64,000 bases of DNA. Source: Anopheles merus. Its lineage: Eukaryota; Arthropoda; Insecta; Diptera; Culicidae. Below, piece after piece: positions 1 through 11,748 of this stretch; the stretch's first letter is position 1; the number at the start of each line of letters is the position of its first letter. The DNA lies in assembly GCF_017562075.2 (NCBI RefSeq), contig NC_054081.1:10231264-10295263 (forward strand), given 5' to 3'. A program made the translations under genes and the position numbers. The notes beneath the pieces are model-generated. The model ran no database searches and was not told the origin of the DNA. It saw nothing but the letters and a program-made list of their open reading frames with translations.

Positions 1-1427
1 CAGCCCTCCCTTCTGGCGAAGCGCTGCTGGCACGCACAATCATCATCTCCTTGTGCGTTCGTTGCTCGTTGTTTTTTTTTTCTCTTTTTCTCAAGCCAGT
101 CCCCCAAGATTGTGCGTGATTGACGTGTTTTGCGTCTTGCGGCTGCGGGCAAAACATGCGTGGGAAACTACTGTGTGCATCTATGTGTGAGGGGGAAGGG
201 GGGAAGGGTTCAGAATGCAAAGCAAATGTCTTCGCCAAGTGCGTCGTCCGTTTGATGGCGGACGCGTTGTTCTAGTGCGTGATTGGTGCTGAAGAAGATG
301 AGGAAAAAAAGAAGGAAACTGTGCGGCTTTATGCAGTTTGTGCAGTTAGCGTGAACCACCGAAGAGCTAAAAGTAGCCTGTAGGGTAGGTCTTGCAGTTA
401 CTCAAAAGGCTTTTATTTCCGGTTTCGTTTTTTTTAGTAAAAATGTAGTATTATACTAGAATTCAATCTGAAAGTGTTATTTATGTTTGAATCTTTGGGA
501 ATAATTTGAAAAATCCCTGATATATTAGGTAAATAATTTTATTTACTAACTAGCTTATCTTGTGTTACTAAAATCATCTTTCGGAGTTTAGTTCTTCTTT
601 TGCCTCATTAATTCTACGCCTTCTAGTACTACATTTTTGATTTCGATTTACAATTTTGACGAGTAGTGACAATTTTGACAAGTCATTGTACCTACTTGTA
701 CCTCAATTAAACCTTAATAAACTCATCACTGTTGCGCCATTAATTGCTTTCTATTCAACACGATACTTGAATGTTAATCTCTTGTCGAAATTTGCTCCGA
801 AATATTTAACCATTATCCTCCATAAAATCATTGTTCCGGATAACTGGATCGGATAGAGATGGTTTTAGGCTGGTATAGCATTTACGGATGGTTAAAATTG
901 AGCGAATCAAAAGTGTTTCTTTTACTGTGATGTTGAAGTTAATAAGTTTATAAATAATGCCAGTTTGCAATAAGGCGTGGGCTGTTTTGTAGGTCAACAG
1001 TAGGACTAACTCAGCAATGCTGAATTTTTATTGTTTTTGTTAGCTAGCAATGTATTCAAATCCGCTGGTCGGTGGACGATAAGTTTTGTTTTTGAAATTT
1101 ATTGATTAATTGTTTAATTTTCTCTTTTCAACGCCTTAATGTATCTAGGAAATCATGTATTCAATGACAATTACCTTTATCTTTGTTCTATGGTGTCCAC
1201 TGTGCAGTGGTTTATAAACAATGATTACTGCGATGAGTTGAAAGACCAACAAATCCGAGAAGCGTAGGCAAAAACTTGCATCCATGTCTTCCGGGATCAT
1301 GGGAAGTTTTTAAAACATCAATAAAACACAGGCTCGCTTAAAAATAGCAACCGGGGGCAATAGAAATCCAATAGTTTAATTGCGCTTCACGTTTGAAAGG
1401 ACTAGAAATGGTTTCAACTAGTAGTCT
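1..1427. other. Noncoding, no recognised gene
   Basis: GC-mixed to about 400, then AT-rich. Short ORFs at 656-856 and 806-997 overlap on opposite strands and look like chance. No repeat or RNA gene recognised. Confidence 0.5.
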
Positions 1428-1429
1428 TA

Positions 1430-2537
1430 TAGTCGTTGCCGCTAAATTTTGACCCTGACTCATCTGTTTTTGCCTCGAAGGCTCCAATTTTTAACAGCGT
1501 GTCAGAATTTTTGCCTCGAAAACATCAATTTTTGTCTCTAAGGCAGAGATGTAAAACTTTTGGCCCGCGGGCCAAACCGAAAGACGCTTGATCCAGGCGC
1601 TAAATCCTAACTATTAGACAGAACAATTATGATTAAACTTGTTTATTACATATATTTGATGAACAATTCTTATAAGAAACAGTTCAGGATTTAGTGAATA
1701 TCTCACTCACAGGTATGTAGTTTAGGAGCATTTTTTTTTGTTAAGCCATCAATTAAGCCACTTGGTGACCAATTAAGCAAATTTATATAAGAACAAGACA
1801 ACTAAATCACTCTGCCAACAGGAATTAAAAACGCATGCTCTCACACTTTTTTCCAAATGCGAAAATGAAGATCTGAACTGGACTGAACGACCTGTTGTAA
1901 GTTTATGGACTTAAGACAGCGTCAAAAGTAGGAATTCGCTCCTTTAATTCTAGCTCAAAAATATTGACAATCAAATGGACACCAACACCAACATTACTTT
2001 ACAAAATGTACTTTTCTCTATTGGATCTAACGCGTCAGTCATGGCCAGTTTTTGCCCGCGGGGTCAAATGAGTTTGACATCGCTGCTCTAAGGAATAAAT
2101 TTTGTGGCTGTGAGTCAGTCGCTTTATTTACACTAATTAACGTAATTTCGGACACTGTGCGTTCTGAAACTGTTGAAATTAAGCTAAGTAGTGAATAAGT
2201 TCATTAATATAATTTAAAATATAACAATCGTTGTGCCTATTTTGGATGTTTTAATGGAGTTAAAAAAATGTATTTTTAGGTGTAAACAACGGTTTTAAAA
2301 CAACTAAAATTTTATCCTTTTCCTTAAAAAATAAAATTACACCGTTTTTGTAATGTTTATGTGATTTAAAATTACAATTGTCAAAAAACTGCTCAAATAC
2401 CTTATAAGATTATCATAATTCCTATTAGAGTCATACATTGATCTCATAAAGGCAAAAATAAGTGCGTTAGAGTCAAAAATTGATGCGCACTGTCAAAACG
2501 ATGATGCCTTAGAGCCAAAATTCGTTGGCAACGGCTG
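1430..2537. mobile_element. TA-flanked TIR element carrying a nested hAT insertion
   Basis: The left end reads TAGTCGTTGCC and the reverse complement of the right end reads CAGCCGTTGCC. Both are directly flanked by TA (1428-1429 and 2538-2539), the target duplication of Tc1/mariner/pogo elements. The arms hold variants of a 'gactctaa ... aattttg' motif. There is no coding capacity, so it is MITE-like or an internal-deletion derivative. Bases 1544-2085 are a later insertion. A second copy's left end starts at 63882, also preceded by TA. Confidence 0.6.
1544..2085. mobile_element. hAT-type nonautonomous transposon with perfect 8-bp TSD
   Basis: The left end CAGAGATGTAAAACTTTTGG pairs with the inverted right end CAGCGATGTCAAACTCATTT. 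Perfect 8-bp duplications CTCTAAGG lie at 1536-1543 and 2086-2093, the hallmark of hAT insertion. The subterminal GGCCCGCGGGCC palindrome is typical of hAT ends. At 542 bp with no ORF, it would have to be mobilised in trans. The interior segment near 1950-1995 (caaaaatattga.aatcaaat) recurs in the 8253-9287 element, so both belong to one family. Confidence 0.8.
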
Positions 2538-2539
2538 TA

Positions 2540-3630
2540 ACAGAGTGCTGCAGATGGCTCCTTTCAGTCTAAAATGAGTTTTGTTATAGTTTTACTGTGC
2601 CACACAAGACATTCAATTGCAAAAGGAAGATGTTTCTCTGGGCGTCCTTGTGGCGAAGTTCAAGAAATAAATTTGAAATAACCATACAACTGCCCAGCAC
2701 TAACGTTGCAACGAACTATACCCAAGCGAAGGTGTCCCATGCATTGGATGGAGCAGTCATGTTACTGATTTTTCCTCCCCTTTAGTGTGATCGGATTCAT
2801 TTAATTTAATCAAATAATTCAAATTGCCCGTAACACACAAAGCAAAGAAAAGGATAAAACCAAGCGTGCGTGTGTGTGTGTTTGTGTGGAAGCAGGGTAA
2901 AATATAACAGCGGCGATAATTATTATTATCCCAGCGCCTCGCTCTGTAACACGATACGTCCAGCCAGCAGTCTGCCCATGCAAATGGCAAGGCAAAAACC
3001 GGGACACGAGACCCAGCGCCTCGATCGTAAACGAGTGTTCCCCACCACCACCACCCCGCGCACGTGTGTGTGTGTGTGTTGTGACAATAATGATAAGCCT
3101 GATAGTTTGCTAAATGGCCGTGCTAAAGTGGCTACATAAATTAGAGCGCAGCAGAGTGCAGGAGGGAGGGAGGCGCACGAGCCACGCCACCGGAGCGCTC
3201 AAACTCTCTTCCCGGGCACGGCGATGCTGCGAAAAAGTGTCACCAAGAGTTTTACGATACGACATTATTCGCAGCGGGCGGCTGCTGCTGCGTACAGGTG
3301 GCTCGCTGCTGGAGCAAAACGACCCGAGCGCATATTATTACGCTGCTCGTCGATGCAGCTGCTTGGTGCGTATGCTTCCCTTGCGGAGACCCGTGTGCGC
3401 TTGCTCTCCTCTCCCTTGGTGTATCGGTCTTCCTTTCTGTTCATTTTTTTTTATTTAACGACACCAAGTGAAGGGGATGATGCACCAAAAAGGGGAAGGG
3501 ACGGAGCGATCGAAGCTGAGGGGAAATCCCACTCACATTGGCTCGTTAAGCCGGGGATTAATTCACCTTCGGCCCTTGCAGGTTGCGTTTCGCGGTGCAG
3601 CGACGAAACGAATCGGAATGAAAGGAAGAG

Positions 3631-3689
<59 letters not shown>

Positions 3690-6600
3690 GCTCTTAATCG
3701 AATCGTTGAAGTATCGATAATGCTACCATCGGATCGGTTTCGGTGTAATTATAAGCAAAGCGTAATGGCAGCGAAGGAGCGATGCACGGGTGGTGAATCC
3801 CGTTACCAGCAATGCACTGGTGTGTGTGTGTGTGTGCTGCAATCATCTCCCCCGCAAGTGGAGGGATGTGATGCATCCACGGGGCTGCCCTGGTACTGGT
3901 CCCTACTGTAGGGCCGAGTAATTCGCCGCGACCGTCTCGGGCAATAAAATCTGGCAGCAATTTAATTAAAGATTAAATAAAATCCCACGCCCGGTTTTTT
4001 CTGTTTTTGTTTTGCCTCATCTTTTTATTCCCTGCCTTTTGGCTTGCCAGCAAGCATCGGCCGAGGACGCAATGAGGTGTAACTGTTGTTTAACGAGCGA
4101 TTTTTTATTAATTAAGCTAATATAGATAAGCCATATACACCAACTTATCCTCCACGTCCTTCCCACTCCTTCCGCGTGCTACACAGCGCAACAAATCACC
4201 CGCGCGCGCGCGCGCAAAGCTTCAATAAAAGTGGTGGAGCTGGAGAAAACAAGTCGTGTTCGAATGGGATGGAAACTGATCGCTTCGTGCTGCAAATGAT
4301 CTCGTGCGCCCGGTTTGGAATGGTTGTATGTAAATAATAAGGCCGTGTGCTTGTTTTAAGGCAGCTTTTTCTTTACCACCAAACAATACAATCTTGATTT
4401 AAAACCGTGTACGAGTATTGAGAGAGAGAAAAAAAAAATTAAGCAGGTTCGTCGCTTTTCGCCAATCGGCCGTGATTCCGGTGGTATTGTATGCCGCATG
4501 TTTTCAATTATCGCCTTGCCCCCGGATGTGTCCCGCAGGAGAATTACATTTAGTTCCGCTTTTCGGTCTCCGGGCTCGCAGGATAAATTCGGATGCACAT
4601 AAACCTAGAAGGAAAAAAACCAAATCACCACGATCAAACGAAGCGGCGGCACTTCACACCGATGCGGGGTTTGAACTTATCGGAAAGAAGTGAGAAAAGA
4701 AGCGACACAAAACTCCCTCCCACCACCGACGGGGGACGAGACGCACACGACGGGCTGCTGTACGGGGCAGAACAAGATAAATGCCGACGCCAAGCGACGA
4801 ACCCGTTCAATTTATGTTAATAACAACTTTGTTATACAAATTACCATTTCATTAAACACTACGGCGGCACATACACACTCACACAGAGGTAGGGGTAGTT
4901 GCACTGCCTCCTTATTTCATGTTTTGTTCCGCTGTGCTTCATCTTCGTTCCTTTCCTCCAGCGAGATAATTTGGAGGGAATCCGATTTGTCACCTGATGG
5001 TGTCTGGCGCGTGTGTGTGTGTAATGCTGTGCTTACAGCCACAAAGCTGCTGTTGGAACGATCATTTTCTCTTTTTTTTTGTGTTGTGTAGCCAATATTC
5101 CTTCCAGTCTCTTACCATGTGCTTTGTTCGGTGCGATTTTTGTTTCTGCTGTTCTTCCCACTTCCCACTCCGACTTCACACACTTCGACTGGCGAATCCG
5201 AGAACAGCAGCGGCGCGTGTATCCTTTTGCACAGGTGCACCTCGCTTTCGGTGAAGATTGAAGCAGCGGTGCAACGCGCAGCGCAACACAGGGACCCCTG
5301 ATACTGTCAGGAGTGTAAAAAAGTTGCTTGCGTTTTTTTTTGCGAGAAAGGAAGCTTTGCTTTGACAACTTGGCAATGCATTTAATTTTCAAAGTATTTT
5401 TTCCTATTTTTCAATATTACTTTTTCGTATCCTTTTAGTAATCTAAGGTTTTTTAATAAATCGCGAAATTAGGTTGGCGTATGATCACTATCCATGCAAC
5501 GGTCTAGTTTTGTTTTTACCTTATTGTAAATAGAGACGTCAGCCTGATCATACACCGGAATGGATAAAACATCCAACTTCAGTGTTTTTTTTAGAATTTT
5601 TTTAAGGATGCCGTAGGAGCATTTCCTCAAAAGCGAAATTACTGGGTTCGTCGCTTGTTGTCCAATTCCTATATTTTCCCCTTTCGGGCACTTTTGCTTG
5701 TTTTTAAGCGATGGGAAATTACTTGCAAGTACACTTCTGTCAAATAGGGTCCTACGAATTTTCATATTTTCAATACTTAGTAAAGCAGAGCTTTCTGCAA
5801 AAAAAAAAAAATAAATAAATAAATAAAAATATTACCGAAGCTACGATAGTAGTGGAAGGGAAAGTCCAAAGCTGAAGCTGCTGTATTTTTTGGTATTGTT
5901 TTTGCATTGCATCAAAATTAAATAAATTATAAAGCTCACGAACTTATTGAAAGTCCCAATGTATGGATACGACGATAGTGTATGGTGTGAGGAGGTTGTG
6001 GGAGCCTCCATTTTTTTTGCATCATCCTCTTTTAATACAAACCTCCCCCCCTTCCCCCACTGGGTGATGCAAAGAAATGGAATAATTATAGACATTTATT
6101 ATCAATTTGGTGTACATTAACTGCAACACCTTGGCTGCTCGCTGTTTCCTTTCCCCAGTGTGCGCTGGCAACCGTTGCTGTGTGTCCCACTCGTTGCCAC
6201 CTCATTTAGAAATGGTGTCCCTGGCTTCCTCTCCCCCCTTCCCGGGTGCTGTGCTGTGTGCGGCGGCAGCGCATCTTAGCATCTTCATTTTGTTGCTGCC
6301 GCGCTTTTGTTGCCACTTTGTGCACTTCGTGCCTTGTCAATTCGTTCGCCTTACAAGGGCAAAACACGCAGGCAAAAGGGGAATGGGGCATGCATGTGCG
6401 TTGCCTTTCTGTGTGTGTGTGTGTGTGTATCGCGGAGGGGGATGCCCGGATCGATACGGGCAGGAAAGCGCAGGAGCAGCGAGCGCATCAACCTTTCATT
6501 ACTGCAATCTCTTGCTGTGCGCCACTTTGTGATTCCCTTCCTTTTTGTGCTGATTTGCCGTTCTTTCGTTGTGGCTTTTTATGTGTGATGTGTGTGCATT

Positions 6601-8250
6601 CGTCATTCATCAAATCCGTTCCACAAAACAAAACAACGCAATGGGCTGTGTTTGTGTGGAGGCCCGTACAGGCGCTCTTTCGTCTCGTTTTCGTCACGCG
6701 CGGGGATTGATGAATCATGCGATTTTTCTCTGCTGCGCGCGCGGTCTCCTGTGGAAAAGAAAAATCGATTTCTCGCTCAGCACCGAGAGAAGAACCCCTC
6801 GACAAATGCATTAAAGGCTGTTTTTTGTTTTCCTTTTCGGCACTGGCTGTGCACCTTTCCCACAACACCGTTCTTATTAGTTGATAGTTATTATTTTTTT
6901 GTTTTGCTTTCTTTTTTGCTCTCTTCCACTCACGCGCAATATATCCTGCGCAGTGCAGTGAAAACACGAAAGAAACACACTTACAGAACAACTAAATTAA
7001 TGGACGCCCGGGATATTTAGGGTTAGGGCGGATTTATGTACATCTGTGCTGTGTGTGCGCGCCCGTGTTGAGTAATGTGCATCAATAACGCCGGGTTTTT
7101 GACGTTTGAAGTTGTGTTGTCTTTAAAGCCCGTTTTTTGTTGTTGTTGGTGCACTGCTACTGGCTACGCTGCCTTGTTGGTTTAATTTCATTTCGTCCTG
7201 CGTCCATTGAGAAGGCAGTGAGTTGTGTAATTTAGGTGTCTGGGGGCCCGCCTGTTTTTTTTTTTTTTGTTGGCGCTTTCGGGGTGCTAATGCTTTTTTT
7301 TGTATTTTCTACTCCCTTTTTGGCGTGTAAATCAAATCGGATGACGAATGCACCTTTTTGCGCAGGCAAAGGGAGGATGTGGTGCAGGACGGTTGAGGCG
7401 GGAAAGTGTTTTTATTTAGCTTAATTTTTCGTGCAAAGCTACAAAGCGGCGGTGGCGGTTAAATTGCTTTTTTTTGTATTTTTGTTTCAAACGGAAATGT
7501 CACCCTCTCGCCTTTTCTGCCTGCCTGCCACCTCGTTTTGCCCTCTCCACTTGGGGGGGGGGGTCCATTCCCACGGAAACAGTGCCCCCGGAATTACTTT
7601 TACTCCAATCATCTCTGAACGGAGTCGCTTTGAAATTTGCAACATTTAACAAAAGAACTGCAAAAAGCCGTAAGGAAGCGACGAACCTTTTTTTTTTGTT
7701 TGGTTCTTCTCTTTATATCTTTGTCACGATTGGATTACTTCTTACGTCCTTTCTGGGGTTGCGTGCGTGTGTGTGTGTGTGGTGAAGGGTGAGATGAAGG
7801 GTGGGAAAGCGTAACAAATCGAAGGGCAGGGCATGTGTAAAGATTGACGTGGGAAAGTGATGAGTCTCTCTTTTCAATTACGTTGCGATGGTAAAATAAC
7901 AAAACAAAAAGAAAAGAAAATCCTCCAACCGAAGCAGAGATTGAACATGGCGTTGAATGAATTGGATTCGCTAACGCTGATGCATTGATCCTCCATCAGG
8001 GTGAGCGGGGGTAGAATGCATTTTATACCGTCTGCAGAGATCCCCGACCTTGCTGGTCTGGTGTGTGTGTGTGTATGTGTGTGTGGTCAGCATGAATGAA
8101 TATTTTCGATTCTCCCCAGCTGAACGCGCGATTTCGGTACGCTTATTGGCGAGCGTATGCTCCAACGAGCCCGACCGCTAGCTCTCACTTTCTCGTACTT
8201 CGTTTTGGGGATTGGCAAAAAAAAACGAAACTGTGTGCAGATGAGCATAA
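2540..8250. other. Noncoding, T/G-skewed, microsatellite-rich
   Basis: No convincing coding exon. The plus strand shows many T homopolymers and GT runs (for example 3064-3080, 6410-6430, 7767-7780), plus a (GA)n tract at 3634-3687. ORFs up to 167 codons occur on both strands in overlapping frames with low-complexity translations, so I treat them as noise. The skew is compatible with a long intron or regulatory region of a plus-strand gene. Confidence 0.4.
3634..3687. repeat. (GA)n microsatellite
   Basis: Uninterrupted GA dinucleotide of roughly 54 bp. It forces Arg-Glu repeats in two of the frames, which explains the ORFs across it. Confidence 0.95.
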
Positions 8251-8293
8251 AACAGGGATGTCAAACTGGCAGAGCTTTATTTTTGGATTTCGG

Positions 8294-8368
8294 GGCCGAT
8301 CTGGTGGTACAGTCGTCAACTCGTACGACTTAAAAACCACGCCCGTCATGGGTTCAAGCCCCGAATCA
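8294..8368 (+). mobile_element. SINE200-like tRNA-derived head (truncated)
   Basis: Contains a box-A-like TGGTACAGTCGTC segment and box-B-like GGGTTCAAGCC, matching the inverted heads of the SINEs at 23588-23788 and 24615-24786. The SINE body that should follow box B is absent; the sequence runs directly into GGAGTCATC repeats. Truncated head, not a functional tRNA gene. Confidence 0.7.
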
Positions 8369-8627
8369 TAGGAGTCATCTGGAGACGGAGTCGTCCGGCG
8401 TCTGCTAGAGTTTGCTGGAGTCGCAGTCGTCCGGAGTAGGAGTCGTCCGAAGTCGCCTGGAGTCACCCGGAGTTGTCCGGAATCATTCGGAGTCGTCAAA
8501 CTCCAACTCCGGACGACTCTGGACGACTACTCTGGATTATTCTGGGCAATTCTGGACGGCTCCAGACGATTTCGGACGGCTCAGATCGGAGTCGACTTCT
8601 AGCGTTTGTCAACTTTAACCCATCACT
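8369..8627. repeat. GACTCC foldback array, copy A (partial)
   Basis: About ten-base units of GGAGTCGTCC type run to about 8503, then the orientation flips to GGACGACTCC type. The right end CCCATCACT resembles the CACATCACT end of the copies at 28045-29543 and 61179. The left terminus is missing and replaced by the SINE head. Confidence 0.7.
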
Positions 8628-9287
8628 AGTGCAAACACGTGTTTAGGCCAGGGGACATTGTCCGCACTCGCTAGTGTAATTTCGATTTTCACTAGCGCAT
8701 CATCATTTTGGCAAACAATTTGGATCCGCTTCAGAAAATATATTATTTTTCCGTGTTATTTACATAAATTGGACGAGAAAACTTTTGCAATTGATAGATA
8801 AATATGTTGTGCACGTATTTCAGCCATTTTCGCATTAAAAAACGGTGAAATAACTACTTAAATTTGAGATCCGGTGCGACCATTCCCTCAATGACCACAA
8901 TAAGCTTCGGCCAGTCGCCGCCAGGTGCGATAATTCAATGTTTCTAACGCATCTGCATGATCAAAAATATTGATAATCAAATTGATACCAATATCAACAT
9001 AAAATGAACCTAGTTAGCCATTGCCATTTATTCCCATTATTTTTACGTATTAAATCTTGTTAGTGGGCACAAAAATGCATTTAAAAAAACGTATGACCAA
9101 TGGAAAATAATCTGCTGCAAACGTCCAGCACTAATACGATTCTTAGATTATGATAAATGTATTCTCCATTTTTTATCCCAATATTAAACGAAAGGAGCTG
9201 CTTAACTAGGAAACTAGTTTGCGGCCCGTACTCCTATTTTAAGTAGCGTTTTAGCCCGCGTGGTGTCAGATGAGTTTGACATCGCTG

Positions 9288-9817
9288 TCTTAAAAAAACC
9301 CAGCTCGCCCTCGTCCAAAGCCAATCGGTATCGTAGAACTGCAAGCAAGAAAGCAAATGAGAAGGAACCGCCGTAAGCAGACGTGGAGATTCGACAACTC
9401 ACACCACACCCGCGGACACCTGATTTGAGGTGCAATTTGTAACTCCAAGCGCGGTACGGTGGTTCCCTTTTTTTTTGTTGAAAAGTGGCCGTTGTGCGAA
9501 AAACTATGCTACATTGGCTGCGCCGGTCCTGGTGTGTGCGCCCCGAGATGAAGATACATGTGATTACATTTATTATTTCCCTCCGTGTCTCTACACGCGT
9601 TCCTCCCGCAGCTGCTCTGTTGTTTGGTGAGGTCGCGGCCACATTTGATCCGCGATCTATTCATGCGGGGAGGAGGAGGGACCTGTCAAAGGATGTAGCC
9701 AGCTGGATGTCTTGCTTTTGTGTGCTGCCTGCACTGTTGCACGGCTACCTGCTGCTGCCCCGATGCATACATGCTGTGCAGTTCTATGCTAATCCGCGCG
9801 CGAGATTGGCACCATCA
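9288..9817. other. Noncoding, no recognised gene
   Basis: GC-rich and CpG-containing, with ORFs on both strands (9214-9642 minus; 9485 onward plus running into the gap). No motif recognised. An exon cut by the gap cannot be excluded. Confidence 0.35.
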
Positions 9818-9917
9818 NNNNNNNNNNNNNNNNNNNNNNNNNNNNNNNNNNNNNNNNNNNNNNNNNNNNNNNNNNNNNNNNNNNNNNNNNNNNNNNNNNN
9901 NNNNNNNNNNNNNNNNN
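9818..9917. other. Assembly gap of 100 N
   Basis: Exactly 100 ambiguous bases, the usual placeholder for a gap of unknown size. ORFs crossing it are meaningless. Confidence 0.98.
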
Positions 9918-11033
9918 ACGTAGCTCACGTCGCCATTTTGTTTTGCTTTTTACGTTACGTGCTAGTATACAGCTCTTCAAAAACCAAATTCAACCGGCTT
10001 CCATATTCCACAAGGGAACTGTGTAAGAAGAGTAGAGTGACGAAGCGAACAAACACATCCAAATACATGGTACACGAAAAAACGCACACACACACACACC
10101 GCACTACCTACAGAACGCAACTGAACTACAACAGACAAATTGAATAACTGAAGCAATATTGAAGTGTGACTAATAGTAATCAGCTAGTGCACGAGGATCT
10201 ATTACGCCGTAAGCTAGTACGTAAGTGACCCACATCGATACCCGATGCGGTATGCTAACCTTTGTTTTGTTTTGCTATACCGCAAGAGAGAAAGAGAGAG
10301 AGCAAGTCTCTGCAGTGCGCACACTTAGATGCTGCGCAAGCGGACAGCGTAACGATGTGCTACTAAGCCACATCTACTAAGCCGGCCACATTGAACAGAC
10401 TCTATCTAAGTATGGAATTAGTGATATATTGCGGCACTGAAGAGCTAGCAAAGCGTAAGCTCCCTCGCCATTACTGTGCAGCACAAATTTGTGCACATGG
10501 AAAACCATGCAAAAGGGGAGCTCAAAAGTATTTACGGCACAAGCGTGCGTGCCTGCGGGACAAGCCATCTTTACACTGTCCCAAAACAATGCACACGCAC
10601 ACACAGAGCACGCAGTGTCGTTGGCCTGGCACCCGGGGTGCGCTTGCTGTATAAAAGAGTGAAAATACTCGGTTAGTCGTAGCGTTAAGGAGTAAGCAAC
10701 CACAATACCCACACCATGCACTTTGACCAGATTTTAACGAACGAGTGTACACAGAGATGAGCAAGTGAGAGCGGGCAGGAGGAGGGGGAGGAGGGAGGGT
10801 TAGTGTTTAAGGTTTACTCGTTATTCGTTTTGCTTTGTTGATTCTTTTATCGCCAGGTTTGTCAAACCAGGGCTAATCTGTTGACGTTTGCGTAGACTGC
10901 CATTACCACTACTACTACTACTAACTACTAACTACTAATATTGCTTTTGTGTGTTCAGTTCCCGTGCATCTTCAGTCGGTACAGTCGGGTGATAGAGGAG
11001 GGAAGTAAGAATAAGTAAAGTAGAGAGAGAGAT

Positions 11034-11077
<44 letters not shown>

Positions 11078-11728
11078 GAGATAGTAAGAGATTTACTTAC
11101 GAATTACGAGGGCGTGACACGTGGCGCGGTACGTCTAGTTAACGAAACCCACCAACTATCGACTGCAAACAGTGGCCATATTGCAATACATTCTCATTCA
11201 CACCCATACCAACGCAGTATACAAGCACGCAATACAAGAAACGACAACGATCGCCATCATCGACCACACTACTACTGCCGAACCAGTGAAGCAACTACTA
11301 AGCACACCCGCCCAGCAAACTACAGTAAGTAACAAGCCCTCCCCACAGGACGGGGACAACCTACACTAGCAGTAAGTATCGACACATTGTCGCTGCCCAC
11401 CTGTGATAACAGTGCAACCGAACCCAATCCAAGCCAACGCAACAGCAAAAAAAAAACACAACAGCAAACAAACGAACAAACAAACAAATAGTCGAACCAA
11501 AGAATGAAACACGTACAGTTACCATATTGCAGTAGCACAAGTCTACTGATAGATTGTTTTAGGCGGCTTGCAAAAGCGTTACAGTGCTGAAGTCTTTACA
11601 CTCCACCACTGAGATGTGAGTGATCTGAAACATGTTGTTGTTTTCTTTTTGTTTTGCTCCTCTACGCTACACTTAAAGTGTAGGAACAGCAGCCCCAAGC
11701 GCGCCAGTGTGTGATGATTACGTACCGG

Positions 11729-11748
11729 TAGCGTTACGCGTAACGCTA
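11729..11748. repeat. 20-bp perfect palindrome of GTTACG type
   Basis: TAGCGTTACG followed by its exact reverse complement. Related GTAACG-rich motifs lie at 12786-12820, 42733-42760 and 46403-46416. Confidence 0.9.

Larger units (their letters stand above)
8253..9287. mobile_element. hAT-type transposon, second copy, with nested SINE head and GACTCC array
   Basis: The left end CAGGGATGTCAAACTGGC pairs with the inverted right end CAGCGATGTCAAACTCATCT, the same ends as the 1544-2085 element. Flanking octamers GCATAAAA (8245-8252) and TCTTAAAA (9288-9295) agree at 6 of 8 positions, a decayed duplication. The interior around 8960-9000 matches the first copy. A tRNA-like SINE head and a GGAGTC array occupy 8294-8627. 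No transposase ORF. Confidence 0.65.

Noticed and set aside
3224..3911. 147-157-codon ORFs with Arg-Glu repeats
   Set aside because: Produced by the (GA)n tract at 3634-3687; no recognisable domain on either side.
8369..8627. CRISPR-like array
   Set aside because: Units are about 10 bp with no spacers, reverse orientation, and sit in an insect genome.
9485..10147. 220-codon ORF
   Set aside because: It runs through the 100-N gap, so it is not a real reading frame.
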